Shown here piece by piece: positions 56,401-64,000 of a stretch of DNA of 64,000 nt (its first letter is position 1; each line of letters starts with the position of its first letter). This DNA is from Luidia sarsii. Lineage: Eukaryota; Echinodermata; Asteroidea; Paxillosida; Luidiidae. The notes under the pieces were generated by a model. The model saw only the letters and a list, made by a program, of their open reading frames with translations. It searched no databases and was not told where the DNA came from. A program made the translations under genes and the position numbers. The DNA lies in NCBI GenBank assembly GCA_949987565.1, contig OX465102.1:17558968-17622967 (forward strand), given 5' to 3'.

Positions 56401-59400
56401 GGGCCGCCTGGCAACCAAATCAGAAGGAGGGAGGGAGGAGGGAGAGAGAAAGGGTTTTCAGTTCCAAAACCCACAACCACAGGTCACTCGGGCACTCCTC
56501 ATTTTTGATATTCGCTTTTTGGTCATTTCAGTCAGTAAGCAGTTTGGAACATTTTTGCACGTTACTGTAGTTACGATAATTTTGAAATATGGCAACAAAA
56601 ACCTGACTGGACAGGGATTTAAACCCAAGACCTTATAGCTCAGATAAGAGCGCTCGTTCGCAAAATCAGAGGTCTCTGGTTCGAGTTCCAGTCCAGTCAA
56701 AATTTTCTTTGCCATCATTTTGTGTTTTGACAAGCACCACCATTGACCACTATAGTCCTCATCAATGTTCATCAGCCCATCAATTCAATTTCATTATTTG
56801 AAATCAAAGAAATCATAGCAAATCAGTGCGCCATATAATAATAATAATGTATGTAGTGTACACCAAGCACTTAAAGAATTTCACATTTAACAAAAATGCA
56901 GACTTTAGATAATCAAACAATATCAAAGTTAATGTACCGGTATTATCTAATTTCTATGTACTGTATGCTCAGGGCAAACAAATAAAAATTGTGCTTCTGG
57001 TTTCCCGGCCGACTCTATTTTGACAGCGCATTGGCGCGACCCTATTTTGCAGATGCGACTAGTGATTTCAATCAACCAACCCTGCATACATGTAAATCAT
57101 GTTTATGTTGGCTTGAGTATAATCGTGACCTGCTCCAGGAAAAGGTGACATTTATAAGTCGCGCTAGATGCATATGCACACAATGGCCCACACAATGTTG
57201 AGATGATGGAATTTTCCGCAATATTTTTGATTTTTTTTTCTTATTGAAATTGTATCTTCAATGCTTATACTTTAGGTTTTATTCACAAAAATGGCGATTT
57301 TAATCAATAAAATGTGTACAATAACTCTTTTCAACAAGCACACTTCTGTTCCTCACAGCAGAGTCAAATTTTTCGAAGCCTGTTTTCTCGCCTTTTGAAA
57401 TTTTAACTCCGTGGACCTAATTAATATGCAGATATTATGTCATAATTACATAAAGGAAGTGGTTTATAGAGCTCTGCTGAATACCAAAAGAAAGCTCATA
57501 ATGTGGGCTTTCCAGTCATGTATATAACTTGATTTCTATTTTTTTTTTGCAATTTCTTCTGGAGCGGGTCACATATGTGACCTGGCACAGCATAATGAGG
57601 AATAACCCCCACTTTTGAGATTTTAAGATTTTCTAATGATGTGAAAAAGACTTTATACCATAAGCTTTCAAATGATATCAAAATTATTTCCGTGTGAACT
57701 TTGTTGTAAATAGTACAAGGGGACTTCGCTCGTTCGTTTGGTACCAGACACAATATAGCAGCACCATTCTAATTCCTTGAAAGCGGTCATTCAAAAAGGC
57801 AGGAACTTTACATTTTCATGAAAACAGTACACAAACACTCCCCCGACATCCTCGTTTTATTCAACATTTAGAGACGGATTTAGGAAAAATCCGTTGGACA
57901 TAATATCCTCCAATACATTAACTTTCCGAAAATAAAAAATAAAATAAAAAATGATGTTTTTTTTTTCACGAATTGAGAAGATACTTTGACTTCAGGCGTT
58001 GTTTACACAAAAAGTGTTTTGGTGGGATATTCCTCATGTTGCTGTGCCGGGTCACATATGTACATGTAACACTTTAATAGCCAGTACATGAGGTGGGGAG
58101 GGAGGTTTACACATGGGACATGGCAAATCCAGCAAAGCCATGCCGAAATGTTAGCTGTGTGGGAAGTACATGCACAGACATTGCCAGCCACTGCTTGTCG
58201 GATGCAGTCACACACCGGACACAGGAAGAACTCAAGCAATCACCACAGGACCTGGCATTTTGCTGTCAAGGGCATCAGGAAGAGGATAAGCCGATAAGAA
58301 CAGATTTTCAGCGCCCGTAGAACTTTGGGATATTGTGCAAGGGAATCATAAGCCACCTTTCCACTGGACTTAAAAAGATGAACTTCATCAAAAATGCAGC
58401 GAACCACTTTACAGAGCCAGCGACAGGATTGTTGTTTTTCAATAATTTGCCGTTTTCAAAACTCCGACAGCCTGGCGCCTGGCAACGAGAGCCTGGCGCC
58501 TGGCAACACCAGCAGCGCTCAGAATTTGCGGCGATGTGGTTAGCAGGCATGCAACTCTTGAATTGAAAAAAAAAGAGCGAAAAATGTCCGAATGAAACTG
58601 CGAGCACGAAGCATGAAGCCCTTATGGCGTGTGGTTAAGGGCCCGAGAAATTGTTTGATTCTAGATGCTCTGTGGTGCATTCTGAGCAGTTTGTGACAAC
58701 TTATGACTTTAAGCTGAGTGACAGATTTTAACCCTTTTTTTTTACACAAAATAAAAAGTAAACATCAAAGTTTTTAACCTGATCTCAGCATGTGTTTTAA
58801 ATAATAGTTAGGGGAGAAGAAATATCCAGATAAATGTTTGTTATTTATTTTTTTATGGCTGAATTCAAAAAAACGTGGAAATCCGCGGATCCGCGGAAAA
58901 GTTGCATGCCTGGGTTAGGTTGTGGAAAGATTTGAAGGACGAGAAGGAAAGTGATGGGGGCGTGCCGGGGGAAGGATGTGGGGGTAGGGACACCCACCTT
59001 CCGTTACTGAGCGGACCACCACGGGTTTCTCACTGCCAGCGATGAAGCCAAAGCCAAGCATAGGGTCCCGGACCAGAGTGATCTCCCTCTCCACCGGTGG
59101 AATGTTCTCCACGTCAAAGGGGTCCTCCCTGGTCGTGGTGCAGGTCACATGGCTGGTGTGAAGAAGGAACCATTCCAAAAGAGGTGGGAGAGAGACAGAG
59201 AGGAGGAGAGAGACAGAGAGGGAAAGAGAGACAAGGAGGAGGAGAGAGAAAGAGAGGGAAGAGAGAGAAAGAGAGGAGAAGAGAAGGAAAGGGAGAGGGA
59301 GAGTGAGAGTGAGAGTGGGGGGAGAGGAAGAGGGAGAGGGAGAGGGAGAGGGAGAGAGAGAGAGAGACAGAGAGAGGAAGAGAGACAGGGAGGAGGAGAG

Positions 59401-62400
59401 AGACAGAGAGGGGAAGAGAGAGAAAGAGAGGAGAAGAGAGGGAGAGGGAGAGGGAGAGTGAGAGTGAGAGTGAGAGTGAGAGGGAGAGGGAGAGGGAGAG
59501 GGAGAGGGAGAGGGAGAGGGAGAGGGAGAGAGAGAGGGAGAGAGAGAGAGGGGGAGGGGGTGGGACGGGAGAAAACAAGAGAGATAAAGGAAGAAAGAGA
59601 GTAATGGTTAATAACAATTCATTGTCAAATCATACACATACTGCAAACAAATTTACAAAAATGAATGTCAATTTCTGTACATTCATTGCACCTTGATATC
59701 ATTATCACTATAGTCCAACCAAACTCACTAGATGTGGCTACGGTTCAAAACTGAACACAAGTCTAATGAGTGGCAACAGCCAATTCCCATAGACTTTTCT
59801 GCAATCTGAAGCCATGACCAAAAAAACTGTACAATTGTATGTAGCTCAAAGACCTTGCTATACTGCTACTGGTGATGTGAAAACTGCTGCTGCTATTACT
59901 GCTGCTACTTATTCCAACCCCCAATGTCAAACCATAAGCCTGAGCCCAAGCCCAAAGCCAACCCTCGCCCCACCCCCTAGCCTGAGCCAAATCCCTAATC
60001 CCACACTCTGAGCCCAGTCCAACCCCCAATGTCAAACCATCAGCCTGAGCCCAAGCCCAAAGCCAACCCTAGCCCCACCCCCTAGCCTGAGCCAAATCCC
60101 TAATCCCACACTCGGAGCCCAGTCCAACCCCCAATGTCAAACCATCAGCCTGAGCCAAAGCCCAAAGCCAACCCTAGCCCCACCCCCTAAGCAAGAGCCC
60201 AACCCCAAATCTCACACTCTGAACACATTCCAACTCCCAATGTCAAACCATAAGCCTGAGCCCAAGCCCAAAGCCAACCCTAGCCCCACCCCCTAAGCAA
60301 GAGCCCAACCCCAAATCCCACACTCGGAGCCCAGCTCAATCCCTAATGTCAAACCATAAGCCTGACCGCATCCAAACCCATACTAAAGCCCCAGCCCAAA
60401 GCGCAAGAGTGAAACAAACTACCTCAGCCACCGACCTTGCATTACCCTCATGGACCTATACTAAACAGAATGCCAAATGCATTTCAGGAATGCACCACCG
60501 CCACTTCAGCTTGTCAAATTGTCTCATCCTCCTCTCGGCTCTCGGCCAAAAACAAGCACTGCGCATCTTCGCTTCGTTTGCAATCGACTCATCTCCGTGA
60601 AATACGTCCCTCACTGTTGACTTGATCTTTGCGTGTACACTCCGAATGGTAAACTCTGAACGAGCAGAGCAGCATATGACTCTCCGCTGCATCACGAGTC
60701 GTTACTGGGCACTTACATCGACTGCCGTGAATATACAGCGCCAATTGAAAACCAATGACAGGGGACAGGGTGGGGGCCAAGTGGGTGGCCAAATTGGCCA
60801 AGATGCAATGTGAATATGTGATTCAAGACCCTTGAGAGTATGCATGTGCATGATTTAAATGTTGTTTTTTATAAACAAACCCCAATTTTACCAGCTACGG
60901 TCAAACTTGACAAACACCGTTGGGAATTCAAATACTTTCATGAACATATGCATACTATAAGAGCCTATTATCATCATCATCACAAACGTCACCACTATCA
61001 TCACAAACATCACACCATCATTACCACCGTCACCACCATCACTGCCATCAACCCTCATCACTGTCATCATCATCATTGTAATTACTCTCATTACTACTTC
61101 TTTCAGCACTGATACGAAAGAGCAGAAATGCCATATGTGCATATTGAACACCACTGATTTACACAGTCGTTTCCCCCCACCTCCACAACCACATCACCAT
61201 CTGACATACTGCAGTACCAGATGTCCAGCACAAAACAACAGATATCTGCCAGCCTTTTATGACTGGTCCCTGGTATGGGAACTCCCACAAAATTACTATC
61301 CAAGATAAGCGGGACAAATGCCTTGGGGGCGTGGGGGGCGTGGGAGGGGGACGTGGGGGGAGGGGGCGTGGGAGGGGGGCGTGGGGGGACGGGGGGGGGG
61401 GGGGTGGGGGGATGATCGGGGGGGGGGGGGGCTGCATGCACATTGATGACATTTCAACATTCTTTTTTTTCCCAAACAAATAACAAGGAAAATCTGACAG
61501 GGAACTGTGAAATACAGTTTCAATCTTTTTTATTGAATTCATTTATTTTGTTTAGGGGGAGGGGTTAAATGAGAGACATGCGCATTACATAATTGGACTT
61601 TTTTAATGCAGGAAACAAGAGACAGAGCCAGAGCCTTGGCCAGAGCCTGGGCCAGAGCCTGGGCCAGAGCCTGGGCCAGAGCCTGGGCCAGAGCCTGGGC
61701 CAGAGCCTGGGCCAGAGCCGGTGTCAGAGCCTGTGTCAGAGCCTGAGCCAGAGCCTGTGTCAGAGCCTGGGCCAGAGCCTGAGCCAGAGCCTGGGCCAGA
61801 GCCTGGGCCACAGCCTGGGCCAGAGCCGGTGTCAGAGCCTGTGTCAGAGCCTGAGCCAGAGCCTGGGCCAGAGCCTGAGCCAGAGCCTGGGTCAGAGCCT
61901 GTGCCAGATTCTGGACCAGAGCCTGGGCCAGAGCCTAAACACAAGGCCTAGGTTTGCTCCATTTTGTGCAACATGTACTGTAGGCGCGGCAGTTTGACAA
62001 ACCGCACCCTGCATGTACACGTACATGTTACCCAAAGCATTTGTATCATCACGTCCCAGCCATTATCCAAATCCTATTCACATGGCATGTTTATGCCCCA
62101 TTTGGACAGACCCAGTTCGCCCACAAATTAGATAATGCACTAATTATGGTTACCTGTAGTGGGAGTGGGGAACTTACATCTCAACATAATAAATGGCTTA
62201 CATTGTGGACTGCCCCTTTTTACAGGGCACCATTTCATTGAAAACCACATGGCCTTGACGGGTATCGCCATAGCAACGCCGACTGTATCGCCCACACTCT
62301 GCTCCAGAAATAAAGTCCAACAAGCATTTTGGCTCTGGTTGTGGGACTCGGCTGAATTGGAATCTGTGTGCTCCCAGGGTATGCTTTATCTGTAGTGTCT

Positions 62401-62736
62401 TATAGGGCAGTTGGGTGGCTTGCCAGCTAATTGCAAAGCGTACACCGAAGACCTACATGTTCATAGTGCATGTAAAGTCGACTACCATATAATGAGGTCC
62501 GCCAGACTTCAGCGATTCAGTCGCTATACCCGGAAACCACTTATTAATGTCAATGTGACCTGTTATACTGAACGGACGATTAAATGGCTAACTGAATGGA
62601 TGACTGAACTCACTTGATGTAGTAGTGTTTCCCGTTCTTGTCCAGTGCCCCCTCCCAGCCGTAGGGCATGCCGCCACCCCCCTTGGGGAACCAGCAGGTT
62701 GGGGGTGGTATCCATTGCGCCGTCCGGCTGTTGTGA
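41311..62736 (-). CDS. FRMPD4: FRMPD4-like WW-PDZ-FERM scaffold, 5' end outside the window
   Basis: Fifteen exons on the minus strand, joined in consistent phase, give 2,097 residues: 62736-62614, 59152-58998, 56407-56305, 55162-55003, 54428-54324, 53289-53155, 52724-52605, 51407-51271, 50828-50702, 50097-50005, 49310-49107, 48952-48820, 47995-47788, 46402-42076, 41475-41311. Order of domains: WW (G-W-E-G ... H-Y-Y-I-N-H-V-T), PDZ with a G-F-G-F binding loop, complete FERM, a disordered tail of over 1,200 residues, and a helical C-terminus. WW, PDZ and FERM together match FRMPD4 (Preso), a postsynaptic scaffold in vertebrates. The WW domain has Arg where the second Trp is expected (T-T-T-R-E-D-P). 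The end L-Q-S is not a PDZ ligand. The introns carry most of the repeat arrays in this half. Orthology to FRMPD4 versus FRMPD1/3 is not settled. Confidence 0.9.
41520..41975. repeat. Telomere-like (TTGGG/TTAGG/ATGGG) pentamer tract
   Basis: Degenerate GGGTTGGGTTGGG and GGGATGGGATGGG repeats with a purer GGTTAGGTTAGGTTAGG stretch at about 41890-41935, inside the last intron of the FRMPD4-like gene. Confidence 0.8.
42076..46402 (-). CDS. FRMPD4: FRMPD4-like giant exon: disordered tail and helical bundle
   Basis: 1,442 codons, phase 2 in, phase 0 out at AAC-AAG|GTGAGC. Starts L-K-S-E-G-R-F-H-L. Contains acidic runs, and three spaced repeats of the form I-I-P-P-P-P, V-I-P-P-P-P and I-V-P-P-P-P within about 50 residues. 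Several P-P-P-P-K-P and P-P-P-P-R-P SH3-type ligands and many Ser/Pro phosphosite-like stretches follow. The last 160 residues are predicted by pattern to be helical ([13 protein letters not shown] and [12 protein letters not shown]). Confidence 0.88.
46570..47215. repeat. 42-bp minisatellite, open on both strands
   Basis: About 15 units of TCAAAGATTTAGGAGTCATT plus GTATTGGATATATCCGATGA and AG. At 42 bp the unit is divisible by three, so both strands stay open for long distances (14-residue peptide repeats). It lies in an intron of the FRMPD4-like gene and has no codon-like variation pattern. Confidence 0.92.
47325..47765. repeat. GGCTCTGACTCGGGTCA tandem repeat
   Basis: About 20-22-base units such as CAGGCTCTGACTCGGGT with many variants, ending about 20 bases before the donor of the following exon. 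The composition recalls the GGCTCA tracts at 27-30 kb. Confidence 0.85.
47788..47995 (-). CDS. FRMPD4: FRMPD4-like exon after FERM
   Basis: Phase 1 in, phase 2 out (AACAG|GTGAGG). Encodes [14 protein letters not shown] and [13 protein letters not shown], leading into the tail. Confidence 0.88.
47996..48819 (-). other. FRMPD4-like intron
   Basis: No exon or repeat family recognised. A short G-run at about 48335-48356 is the only distinctive sequence. Confidence 0.4.
48820..48952 (-). CDS. FRMPD4: FRMPD4-like exon, FERM F3 end
   Basis: Encodes [15 protein letters not shown] and N-G-Y-Y-R-L-F-V-D, the last strand and helix of the PH-like FERM lobe. Phase 0 in, phase 1 out. Confidence 0.92.
49107..49310 (-). 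CDS. FRMPD4: FRMPD4-like exon, FERM F3 start
   Basis: Phase 0 at both ends. Encodes [10 protein letters not shown] and [11 protein letters not shown]. The acceptor ATGATAG and the first 23 bases are part of a 114-bp tandem duplication. Confidence 0.9.
49288..49507. repeat. 114-bp tandem duplication across a splice acceptor
   Basis: Unit 1 begins at 49288 and unit 2 at 49402, both with GACGAATCCCCACCATCACT. Unit 2 carries the exon's first bases, but its acceptor reads ATGATTG where the functional one reads ATGATAG on the gene strand. Confidence 0.85.
49540..49910. repeat. Cluster of SINE-B tail repeats
   Basis: Four to five successive units of GAGAATGTAATTCAGTGAGG plus GTTTGCCCTAC and TGCTCAGTGCTTTGCC, roughly 75-110 bases apart. 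They look like local amplification of the tail module of the SINE-B family. Confidence 0.7.
50005..50097 (-). CDS. FRMPD4: FRMPD4-like exon, FERM F2/F3 junction
   Basis: 31 codons, phase 0 at both ends: [11 protein letters not shown] and Y-F-S-G-T-M-V, the start of the third FERM lobe. Confidence 0.9.
50585..50665. repeat. Short GTAAAGATGGCTATGTATG tandem repeat
   Basis: Four imperfect units of about 20 bases, just downstream of an exon on the gene strand. No function seen. Confidence 0.6.
50702..50828 (-). CDS. FRMPD4: FRMPD4-like exon, FERM F2
   Basis: Phase 2 in, phase 0 out. Encodes V-E-R-F-L-P-P-S-V and [12 protein letters not shown], helices of the FERM F2 lobe. Confidence 0.9.
51071..51226. 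mobile_element. Palindromic MITE (CTTACGATG family), copy 3
   Basis: Ends GGGGTGGATTTCACAAAGCC and GGTGAAATCGACCCC are inverted. It lies between two FERM exons, about 45 bases from one of them. Confidence 0.7.
51271..51407 (-). CDS. FRMPD4: FRMPD4-like exon, FERM F2 start
   Basis: Phase 0 in, phase 2 out at GGA|GTAAGT. Encodes [14 protein letters not shown], the classic FERM F2 helix. Confidence 0.92.
51408..52604 (-). other. FRMPD4-like intron, no feature recognised
   Basis: AT-rich, about 1.2 kb. No exon, RNA gene or known repeat of this window seen. Confidence 0.4.
52605..52724 (-). CDS. FRMPD4: FRMPD4-like exon, FERM F1/F2
   Basis: 40 codons, phase 0 at both ends. Encodes [11 protein letters not shown] and K-A-F-D-Y-F-Y-L-Q, the linker into F2. 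Confidence 0.92.
52935..53095 (+). repeat. tRNA-like SINE (family A), tail part
   Basis: GCATCCACTTTGTTTGATCC, then GGTTGCTTGCATCTGCATGA and GGGAGTTAATGGTTGAATGC. The same order precedes the tRNA-like region at 14.5 kb. Confidence 0.6.
53155..53289 (-). CDS. FRMPD4: FRMPD4-like exon, FERM F1 core
   Basis: 45 codons. Encodes [10 protein letters not shown] and [11 protein letters not shown], the ubiquitin-like F1 lobe. Confidence 0.92.
53290..54323 (-). other. FRMPD4-like intron with dispersed repeat
   Basis: About 53500-53680 carries a copy of the repeat also at 17.66 and 19.44 kb (pattern AAGACTCTTTTTTCACACTC and CAAAACAATCAGAATGACAA here). No exon seen. Confidence 0.4.
54324..54428 (-). 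CDS. FRMPD4: FRMPD4-like exon, FERM F1 start
   Basis: 35 codons, phase 0 at both ends. Encodes [17 protein letters not shown], the first strands of F1. Confidence 0.92.
54480..54998. repeat. (GAGGA)n homopurine tract at a 5' splice site
   Basis: About 500 bp of near-perfect GAGGA pentamer with edge variants. On the gene strand it is pure pyrimidine. The donor reads CCCCG|GTAATT, and the pyrimidine run starts about five bases into the intron. Confidence 0.95.
55003..55162 (-). CDS. FRMPD4: FRMPD4-like exon, PDZ end and basic linker
   Basis: Phase 2 in, phase 0 out. Encodes [10 protein letters not shown] (last PDZ strand), then a Lys/Arg-rich linker [14 protein letters not shown]. Confidence 0.92.
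55595..56270. repeat. (GGGAGA)n homopurine tract
   Basis: Almost 680 bp of GAGAGG hexamer with a few GGTGGG interruptions, in the intron between two PDZ exons. It ends about 35 bases before the next exon's donor. Long Pro/Ser/Leu and Arg/Gly/Glu frames over it are artefacts. Confidence 0.95.
56305..56407 (-). CDS. FRMPD4: FRMPD4-like exon, PDZ core
   Basis: Phase 1 in, phase 2 out. Encodes [17 protein letters not shown], a textbook PDZ segment. Confidence 0.94.
56590..56712 (+). repeat. tRNA-like SINE (family A)
   Basis: A-box-like TATAGCTCAGATAAGAGCG and B-box-like CTGGTTCGAGTTCCAG, followed by the family tail GTCCAGTCAAAATTTTC. A second partial A-box region precedes it. Confidence 0.6.
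56713..58997 (-). other. FRMPD4-like intron, largely unassigned
   Basis: AT-rich 2.3 kb. GGTCACATATGTGAC-type sequence occurs at about 57566 and a GGGTCACATATGTAC at about 58049, facing each other over 480 bases; this may mark another element. No exon seen. Confidence 0.35.
58998..59152 (-). CDS. FRMPD4: FRMPD4-like exon, WW end and PDZ start
   Basis: Phase 2 in, phase 1 out at GAAG|GTGGG. Encodes [11 protein letters not shown] (end of WW, Arg for the second Trp), then [10 protein letters not shown], the PDZ carboxylate-binding loop. Confidence 0.9.
59185..59590. repeat. GA-rich purine repeat upstream of the PDZ exon
   Basis: Mixed GAGAGG, GAGAGAGA and GAGTGA units over 400 bp, starting about 30 bases from the acceptor on the gene strand, where it reads as a very long pyrimidine tract. 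Confidence 0.88.
59920..60375. repeat. About 100-bp CCAAGCCC-rich tandem repeat
   Basis: Four units of roughly 100-106 bp built from AACCCCCAATGTCAAACCAT, AAGCCTGAGCCCAAGCCCAA and CCTAGCCCCACCCCCTA. Intronic. Confidence 0.8.
60478..60805 (-). repeat. Dispersed repeat with short open frame, copy 2
   Basis: Inverse-orientation copy of 40600-40925, highly similar over about 230 bases around GAGTGTACACGCAAAGATCA and diverged toward the outer ends. No transposase seen. Confidence 0.65.
60970..61110. repeat. CATCAC/CACCAT trinucleotide-type tract
   Basis: Degenerate ATCATCATCATCACAAACGT-style repeat. Intronic, no coding support. Confidence 0.6.
61325..61435. repeat. G-rich tract
   Basis: GGGGGCGTGG-type repeat running into long G homopolymers, with G-quadruplex potential on the plus strand (the template strand for the FRMPD4-like gene). 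Confidence 0.75.
61610..61950. repeat. 12-bp CCAGAGCCTGGG minisatellite
   Basis: About 28 units with GTCAGAGCCTGTGTCAGAGC variants arranged in a higher-order pattern: the block GCCGGTGTCAGAGCCTGTGT recurs about 110 bases later. Confidence 0.9.
62614..62736 (-). CDS. FRMPD4: FRMPD4-like exon, WW domain (first visible exon)
   Basis: Phase 2 in after CTGTAG, phase 2 out at ATCAA|GTGAGT. Encodes [17 protein letters not shown] once joined to the next exon. The incoming phase shows at least one more coding exon upstream; I found none between here and 64000. Confidence 0.88.
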
Positions 62737-62849
62737 CTACAGAGGGAGGGTGGTGGGACAAGAAGAAAGCGTGGGTAGGGGACGGGAGAGTTAGAAAGAG
62801 TTGTTAATGCACACATTTTATTTGTTTAAATGGCAAAGAAATCTTTGGT

Positions 62850-63190
62850 TTCGACCTCTGGTTTAGTGTAGCAATGTTCTACTCTAGCTCATACCATCTG
62901 AGCTATCCAGTTCTAACGATTTGATATATACAAAATTGTTGCAAACTGCTTGCTGACTAAAATTACCAAAAAAGCAAGTCTCAAAATTTAGTGGGCCTGA
63001 CATTTCGATCCTAGCAGGACCTTTCTCAACCTTTCTGCTAGGATCGAAACGTCAGGCCCACTAAATTTTGAGACAGTTCTTACGATGGCGACCTTGCCAG
63101 ATTGACCACTAGTCTTTGCCGGGGTGGGGGCGCCAGTCAGAATCATTTAACCACTAACTGCCATATCGTCATTTCAAAGCAAGCAAAGAC
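62850..63190 (-). repeat. tRNA-like SINE (family A) split by a foldback element
   Basis: tRNA-like part at 62855-62919, tail from about 63086 (CGATGGCGACC, CACTAGTCTTTGCCGGGG). The foldback element sits between. Confidence 0.65.
62920..63074. mobile_element. Foldback element with 11-base target duplication
   Basis: 155 bp flanked by AGTTCTAACGA (62909-62919) and AGTTCTTACGA (63075-63085). Interior arms CTCAAAATTTAGTGGGCCTG and its inverse enclose GATCCTAGCAGGACC. No coding capacity. Confidence 0.75.
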
Positions 63191-64000
63191 AGAACAAGGT
63201 CATTGAATGTCAAAATGGAGTTTTAAAAAAATATGTAGAAAAAAAAATAATAATAAAAAGTTGGCCTGATCTATGACTTAAATATACCATATATCACTTT
63301 GGGGTTGAGAAGCAAGAGAACTGAGTTCAACCGAGAACATGCATGTGCATGGACCAGAAAAGGTGAACTTTTCATGGATCTTCTGCTACGGTATATTTTT
63401 TAAGGGAAACTAACGGACAATCGGTGCAGTGCAAAAGGGCCTGTTGTACTTGGGCTTGCCATCAGCGTGTACGAGGAACTTCATTGAGAGTGGGGGTAAG
63501 AGGGGGCCCTAACCCTGCTGAGGCTGCTTGGTTGGAAGCAGGTCATGTGAACGTGACATGGGGCAAGACTATCCCCAGCCAAATGAGCACGTGTGGGTCA
63601 ATTGCCACAGTTCAGTTGATGCTTGTGTTCTACATGTAACAAGGTACATGTACATGTGCATGAATCACCAATGCTCACCTACATGTACATGTACATGTAC
63701 AGGATATAAGGTGTCTGCAGTTGGCATTCCAATTGTGTACTTAATCTGTATACTATTGTTAGGTATACCTGCATACCATACAGTGTGTCTGCAAAGATAC
63801 CACACAACCTGTCTACACTAACACTCCTACCATATTCATTCATGTACAATTGCAGTGTACCAGTACATGTACATGTACATGTACATGTCCATACGTGTAC
63901 ATATACATGTATGTACCGGGTACATGTACATGTATGTACCGGGTACATGTACCCAGTCCTGCACATGTATGAGGCACTAGGGCCGTTCCCACTACGAAAA
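63191..64000. other. Window end, ACATGT repeats, no exon found
   Basis: Contains ACATGTACATGTACATGT tracts at about 63640-63700 and 63860-63960. I searched the minus strand for an FRMPD4-like exon ending in phase 2 and saw no convincing one. Confidence 0.4.

Noticed and set aside
54412..56480. Long Leu/Ser/Pro and Arg/Gly/Glu frames
   Set aside because: Artefacts of the GAGGA and GGGAGA purine tracts. The only real coding parts here are the short PDZ exons.
63640..63960. Regulatory cluster in ACATGT repeats
   Set aside because: Simple low-complexity repeat that recurs as short pieces across the window; nothing ties it to a gene.

Overview
The window is animal nuclear DNA. Genes are split by GT-AG introns and lie far apart. 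The spacers carry many dispersed repeats: tRNA-like SINEs, short inverted-repeat transposons, foldback hairpins, minisatellites and long purine tracts. The gene content (a seven-repeat protocadherin, DNAJA3, a WW-PDZ-FERM protein) fits a bilaterian. My guess is a marine invertebrate deuterostome (echinoderm, hemichordate or lancelet), but this rests on general impression and is weak.

Layout. 1-6.2 kb: intergenic, repeats only. 6.33-11.51 kb (+): a delta-type protocadherin in three coding exons; one very large exon encodes the ectodomain and membrane span, and two small exons encode the cytoplasmic tail. 15.40-26.19 kb (-): DNAJA3/TID1, a mitochondrial J-domain co-chaperone, rebuilt here exon by exon with consistent phases and two alternative last exons. 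26.3-33.2 kb: a recent 2.1-2.3 kb tandem duplication around a (GGCTCA)n tract, and a 614-bp transposon relic with a decayed THAP domain. 33.30-34.32 kb (-): an intronless class A GPCR with opsin-like features but tyrosine at the retinal-lysine position. 34.4-41.3 kb: repeats. 41.31-62.74 kb (-): the 3' fifteen coding exons of an FRMPD4-like scaffold (WW, PDZ, FERM, then a very long disordered tail and a helical C-terminus); its 5' end lies beyond the window.

The protein-coding genes are unrelated in function (adhesion, mitochondrial protein folding, receptor signalling, membrane scaffold) and do not form a pathway. The protocadherin and DNAJA3 are convergent. DNAJA3, the GPCR and the FRMPD4-like gene are all on the minus strand.

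The most informative observations concern structure: the alternative DNAJA3 C-termini; a lysine-less opsin-like receptor; several nested transposon insertions whose target-site duplications can be read against uninterrupted repeat copies; a repeat family carrying a histone-mRNA-like 3' hairpin; a duplicated and disabled splice acceptor in the FERM region; and a homopurine tract that begins about 5 bases inside a 5' splice site. I did not find a convincing new multi-gene system.
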